From Sulfurirhabdus autotrophica (GTDB lineage: Bacteria; Pseudomonadota; Gammaproteobacteria; Burkholderiales; SMCO01), in the NCBI RefSeq assembly GCF_004346685.1, contig NZ_SMCO01000001.1:558001-622000 (forward strand): 64,000 bases of DNA, read 5' to 3'. Below are positions 62,601-64,000 of the stretch, piece after piece (position 1 is the stretch's first letter; each line of letters opens with the position of its first letter). Under the pieces are notes generated by a model that had not been told where the DNA came from, ran no database searches, and worked only from the letters and a program-made list of their open reading frames with translations. The translations under genes and the position numbers were made by a program.

Positions 62601-63047
62601 AGCCTGGCACGCACGGGACAACAAATCGTGCTGGACTTTGGTAGCCTGATACTGGGCTCTGGTATGCACAGCGCCAGCCTGAATGTGCTGAATAATGTTA
62701 TAGGGTATGCGGATTTGCTGGATGGCATTTTCAGCTTTATTGATGCGAATGACTTTTTGTTCAGCGGCTTTAATACGTTCTCTGACTTGGCGGCTGGCGG
62801 GCAGCAAAGCGGTTTGGGTGTGGCTTTCGATGCGTCTGGTCTTGGCAGTTTCAGTGACAGCATTTTGCTGGCTTCATTGGGACATAACGCAAGCGGTTAC
62901 TCAGGTGCTTTGGGAGATATTACCCTGCTGATCAAAGCCAATGTGATTGCTCAGGGGGGCAGCGTGCCTGAACCGGAAAGCCTATTATTGATGGCTATTG
63001 GTCTGCTCGCATTACTGGTGTCGCGCCGTCGCATCCAGCTTCATTAA
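56601..63047 (+). CDS. Giant repetitive PEP-CTERM surface protein
   Basis: 2148 residues. Signal peptide (KSVIAVVSALAVMGVPTYAT A) then a GNWSTASNWSxGxxPxxxD module typical of beta-helical adhesins. Residues about 190-1000 hold about five repeats of roughly 185 residues, made of NNGT/NxG-rich strands. Residues about 1260-1990 hold about six anchor-D-like repeats containing INFGN(V/R)(H/R)VGD, DGFSEKLNAS and SDGTGTS. The C-terminus SVPEPESLLLMAIGLLALLV SRRR is a full PEP-CTERM sorting signal (PEP motif, helix, Arg cluster), so an exosortase should process it and move it to the cell surface. No exosortase gene is in the window. Confidence 0.9.
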   Translation: MRNPINHPLKKSVIAVVSALAVMGVPTYATAASCTWNPVTGNWSTASNWSCGIVPTGPAADSASIGASKVVTVNTAQSIFTLSNVGGINIDAFSLTLQGGGSTTNTGTINVGGPSTAALQVGASHNINNTSGVINVGNGSVINQFGSSITGGTINTTGTGKLVASNSSANFLNGVSLSGNLDLASGTSVERVVGGLTLNGTVNIGNNSILAPQGDQTIGGSGTIFFADANSSNRLNVEAGNLTLGSGITVRGNTGIIGQQAFVGGAASLTNNGTIAADVAGGTITLGVNGTVTNNGTLTALNGGTLVLNNSIVGNLGSQITVGAGSTILQNGVTLNGVINNAGTGSFRTSNNGNNYLNAATFTGVLDLASATGVERVVGGLTLNGTVNIGNNSILAPQGDQTIGGSGNIVFADGYSSNRLNVEAGNLTLNSGITVHGNTGTIGSQAFVGGAASLTNNGTIAADVAGGTITLGVNGTVTNNGTLTALNGGTLVLNNSIVGNLGSQITVGAGSTILQNGVTLNGVINNAGTGSFRTSNNGNNYLNAATFTGVLDLASATGVERVVGGLTLNGTVNIGNNSILAPQGDQTIGGTGTIFFADANSSNRLNVEAGNFILGSGITVRGNTGIIGQQAFVGGAASLTNNGTIAADVAGGAITIQVNGLTTNNGTLAAQNGGTLNLNSSIAGNTGSQILAGAGSVVNQNGVTISGDMNLTGSGSFRASNSGSNVLSGVTLSGALDLASATGIERLAGGLTLNGSTINIGNNSTFAPQGDQTIGGTGTIFFADANSSNRLNVEAGNLILGPGITVRGGNGVIGQQSFAGGAATLTNQGVIAADVNGRSISLSVNGSVINQSTMRAQNGGQLILNTGGGYDNSAGTILADVGSSVLLNSAIVTGGSLNSNGNGKFIANNSSTNLLNGVTLNGVLDMATATGIERITANGMVLNGTINIGNNSILAPQGNQTISGTGNIVFADANSSNRLNVEAGNLVIGSGVTVHGQTGIIGQQAYAGGAATLTNNGTFNADAGGTITVNVNGALTNNGTMRAQNGTLTIQNALTGSGTLRVDPTGIINLTNAVNTQGQLVMGAAGSTLNMGTQNLTINNDYTNVAAGSGNSFNRRAGVSGAGLILAGGNAAQAITGAGVSNGSTANATLTLGNVRVGSTTFNYQVANTGSTGPTLRGAIQTNVNGANLTDSRLSGAGVTASNYNTGAPGSNTGNIGVTFTAASAGALAPLSGQVLNLSSNFDNIANQKLNIVLGAGAAAYNAANGNATPNPVIVANQRIGDSNTAGVTVANTAASGSFSEDLLASIGGSSGAASGSGSIAGRLAGTNNTGTGAISVSVNTATAGAKTGTVTLDYSTAGAVNGVSNGLGITSVGNQSVTVNGNVYRIAQGATTPTPINFGNRHVGDVASQVLTVQNTATNDGFSEKLNASFGANTGAATNNGGSISLLSASGSNASAMSVGMDTSSAGTKSGSATLNYASDGTGTSGLSAIAAGNQTINLTGNVYRLASANTLGAINFGNVHVGDTVQQALNIANTAVNDGFSEKLNASFGTSSDGRITTSGSISQLAAGSSNNSSMIVGLNTGVAGVVNGTQTVNFASDGTGTSGLGITGLASQIIGVSGDITTSGSVFRLASASAAAPNPVSFGNVRVGTATDQVLTISNSAINDGFSEKLNASISSNSAPVTATGAFNLLGPQATDSTNLHVGIDTSSAGAKNGSATIALVSDGTGTSNLGTTNLPSQTVNVSGNVYRLASPTLNTSNVSLVARVGDTAPSANVSVTNSSPDSFTEGLKASIGGTASPFTSSGSIANLAAQGTDASSLKVGLNTATAGTSTGTATVNYISTGAGTTNAADVSIGSAAVNLIGKVYQQAVAQVNTLAVNFGIVHRGDSVSPIAVSVTNAAPAAGLNDTLQGTFAGAGGVFSASGNLGAGLGASVTDSSSLKVGLNTSANGLFSGSATATFVSHDADQSDLVLGGVPVTLGAQVNDYAKADLAKAGGEGSLARTGQQIVLDFGSLILGSGMHSASLNVLNNVIGYADLLDGIFSFIDANDFLFSGFNTFSDLAAGGQQSGLGVAFDASGLGSFSDSILLASLGHNASGYSGALGDITLLIKANVIAQGGSVPEPESLLLMAIGLLALLVSRRRIQLH
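57174..58838. repeat. Three 555-bp tandem repeats inside the PEP-CTERM gene
   Basis: Units begin at 57174, 57729 and 58284 with the same stretch (GTGGTCGGCGGCCTGACGCT...), exactly 555 bp (185 codons) apart. Neighbouring units look nearly identical by eye. Two more diverged units follow to about 59900. Such perfect spacing suggests recent duplication and possible length variation. Confidence 0.85.
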
Positions 63048-63135
63048 AACAGTTGGCGTTACAATATAATACGGTTGCATATAACTTGTAGCCGTTGTAG
63101 TGTTAAACTTCTAGAATAATAATTATGGGGGTGTT

Positions 63136-63441
63136 ATGCAGGGGAATAAACAGACTTTCTTAACGGTGGGCAGCAGCATTTTTTTGCTGCTTGTGATTGT
63201 CAACATTAGCCTGTTTATGAGCAATCAAGCTGTTCAGAATCAAATAACAGAACGTGCTCAGTACATTCAGCAAAGTTTACAGTTAGAGAAAATTTATCAA
63301 CCTTTGGTGCATGCACTAGCCGATTTGGCTGCCAATCGTCACGATGCCCAGATTAACGCCTTGTTAAATGAGCAGGGCATCAGTGTTACAGTGACGCCTC
63401 CAACGGCACAACCTGCCCCTACAAAAAAACGACAAGGATAA
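63136..63441 (+). CDS. Small single-pass membrane protein, unknown
   Basis: 101 residues: N-terminal transmembrane helix (TVGSSIFLLLVIVNISLFM) followed by a helical region (AQYIQQSLQLEKIYQPLVHA LADLAANR) and a Pro/Lys tail. Related in layout to the next gene: both have a DLAANRHDAQINALLNEQGI SV-like segment. They overlap functionally as an operon, 2 nt apart. Confidence 0.7.
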   Translation: MQGNKQTFLTVGSSIFLLLVIVNISLFMSNQAVQNQITERAQYIQQSLQLEKIYQPLVHALADLAANRHDAQINALLNEQGISVTVTPPTAQPAPTKKRQG

Positions 63442-63443
63442 AC

Positions 63444-63761
63444 ATGGAACCTGACATGACCCACAACCAGTCTGGATCATTGGTACTGCCCATGATACTG
63501 CTAACCATTGCACTGATTATATGGGCGGTTTTCCAGAGCGTTCAGCTTTATAAAGAGCGGCAAAATTTAAAACTATCTTTTGATAATCAAGAACAGCTCA
63601 TTGTAAATGGCAAGAAAATGCGAACCCAGCTTGATGCTATTGCTGCCGGTACCAAGCGCCTGGCAGATCAGGGTAACGCCAATGCACAATTAATTGTGCA
63701 ACAGCTGGCAAAAAACGGTATCAGTATCAACCCTAATCAACAGGCTGCTGCACTTAAGTAA
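63444..63761 (+). CDS. Small single-pass membrane protein, paralogue-like
   Basis: 105 residues: transmembrane helix (LVLPMILLTIALIIWAVFQS VQL) then a helical region (NLKLSFDNQEQLIVNGKKMR) and KRLADQGNANAQLIVQQLAK NGISI, which parallels the equivalent part of the preceding protein. The pair probably makes a small membrane complex. They follow the PEP-CTERM gene by 88 bp. Function unknown. Confidence 0.7.
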   Translation: MEPDMTHNQSGSLVLPMILLTIALIIWAVFQSVQLYKERQNLKLSFDNQEQLIVNGKKMRTQLDAIAAGTKRLADQGNANAQLIVQQLAKNGISINPNQQAAALK

Positions 63762-63801
63762 TACGTTGGAATGATTCGTCTGAAATAGATGGCTAGTAAA
63801 T

Positions 63802-63834
63802 AAGGCCTCTTCAAATGCACTTAGCTGAGGCCTT
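63802..63834. terminator. Inverted repeat between convergent genes
   Basis: AAGGCCTC (63802-63809) pairs with GAGGCCTT (63827-63834) around a 17-nt loop. It overlaps the stop codon of the leftward partial gene and could terminate the rightward membrane-protein operon. The loop is long, so this is tentative. Confidence 0.4.
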
Positions 63835-64000
63835 TAAGATACAACCCAGATTGCGTACAGATAAAATTGAAGTCCGATTTAAGCTGCTGGACAGACCGTA
63901 CTTTGGGTAAATCATGATTGGCTGAAAGCTTTCGAGAGCAGGTTTTCGCGAGTAACATATTTTCACTATAAAAAGCCTGCTTGATAATCACCCCAGACGA
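63821..64000 (-). CDS. C-terminal end of an unidentified gene, cut by the window edge
   Basis: An open frame of 59 codons plus stop reads leftwards from the right edge and ends ICTQSGLYLKGLS. No domain can be assigned from this part. The stop lies inside an inverted repeat. It may be a real gene end, but the short length leaves doubt. Confidence 0.4.
   Translation of the reverse strand, partial: SSGVIIKQAFYSENMLLAKTCSRKLSANHDLPKVRSVQQLKSDFNFICTQSGLYLKGLS

Noticed and set aside
1-64000. tRNA, rRNA, riboswitch or prophage integrase genes
   Set aside because: None could be recognised by reading; a covariance-model scan would be needed to exclude small RNAs.

Overview
The window looks like chromosomal DNA of a betaproteobacterium, probably from the Nitrosomonadales/Methylophilales/Gallionellaceae neighbourhood. 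The clues are a DUF3579 protein, a PEP-CTERM (exosortase-sorted) surface protein, many di-heme c-type cytochromes, a yqjD-yqjE-yqjK-like operon and a proteobacterial AcrR-type operator. This placement is inference; no rRNA or tRNA gene was recognised to anchor it.

Layout. 1-2594: RND multidrug efflux operon (permease running off the left edge, lipoprotein adaptor) divergent from a TetR/AcrR regulator, with a near-canonical AcrR box between them. 2605-9182: MBL-fold hydrolase, an IS200-type element, a three-gene redox/stress set (PNPOx-like, DUF1348, AhpD-like) divergent from a LysR regulator, and a cytoplasmic multicopper oxidase. 9605-15270: lipocalin, glycine-zipper lipoprotein, a small membrane ORF, WYL regulator, phosphatidylserine decarboxylase and a pair of small stress-like genes.

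15397-26963 is a defence island. It holds an AbiE-like regulator/nucleotidyltransferase pair with twin operator dyads, a decayed gene copy, a YafQ/Phd-type toxin-antitoxin pair and a type I restriction operon read leftwards (hsdR, hsdS, DUF559 endonuclease, RhuM-like gene, hsdM). The DUF559 gene lies between two copies of a composite GC-rich repeat which also supplies protein ends and starts. A DinD remnant and a second, foreign hsdR N-terminal remnant mark repeated gene replacement.

27095-34598: methyltransferase, small exported proteins, DUF302, DUF1223, M23 peptidase, DUF3579, an EEP-family nuclease/phosphatase and the YqjK/YqjE/DUF883 membrane-stress operon. 34785-35423: MarR-type regulator with a perfect 35-bp dyad over its own start codon, followed by a TusA-like protein.

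35796-49980 is a tightly packed rightward cluster: a large di-heme cytochrome, a YVTN beta-propeller lipoprotein, a FecR-domain protein, a membrane protein, a lipoprotein, three more di-heme cytochromes (two related to each other and carrying the APYLHNGS motif of di-heme peroxidase/RoxA-like enzymes), and a 927-residue membrane patatin. I infer an extracytoplasmic oxidative system coupled to lipid hydrolysis. 50704-52915 pairs a transglutaminase-like/Het-C-like fusion with a gpV/VgrG-like spike protein, an effector-and-spike arrangement without any other secretion gene. 53394-55117: two exported proteins, one with a zincin-like HEGWH motif. 55277-63047: LuxR-type regulator divergent from a 2148-residue repetitive PEP-CTERM protein built of 185-residue repeats followed by about six anchor-D-like repeats. 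The window ends with two related small membrane proteins and the C-terminal end of an unidentified leftward gene.
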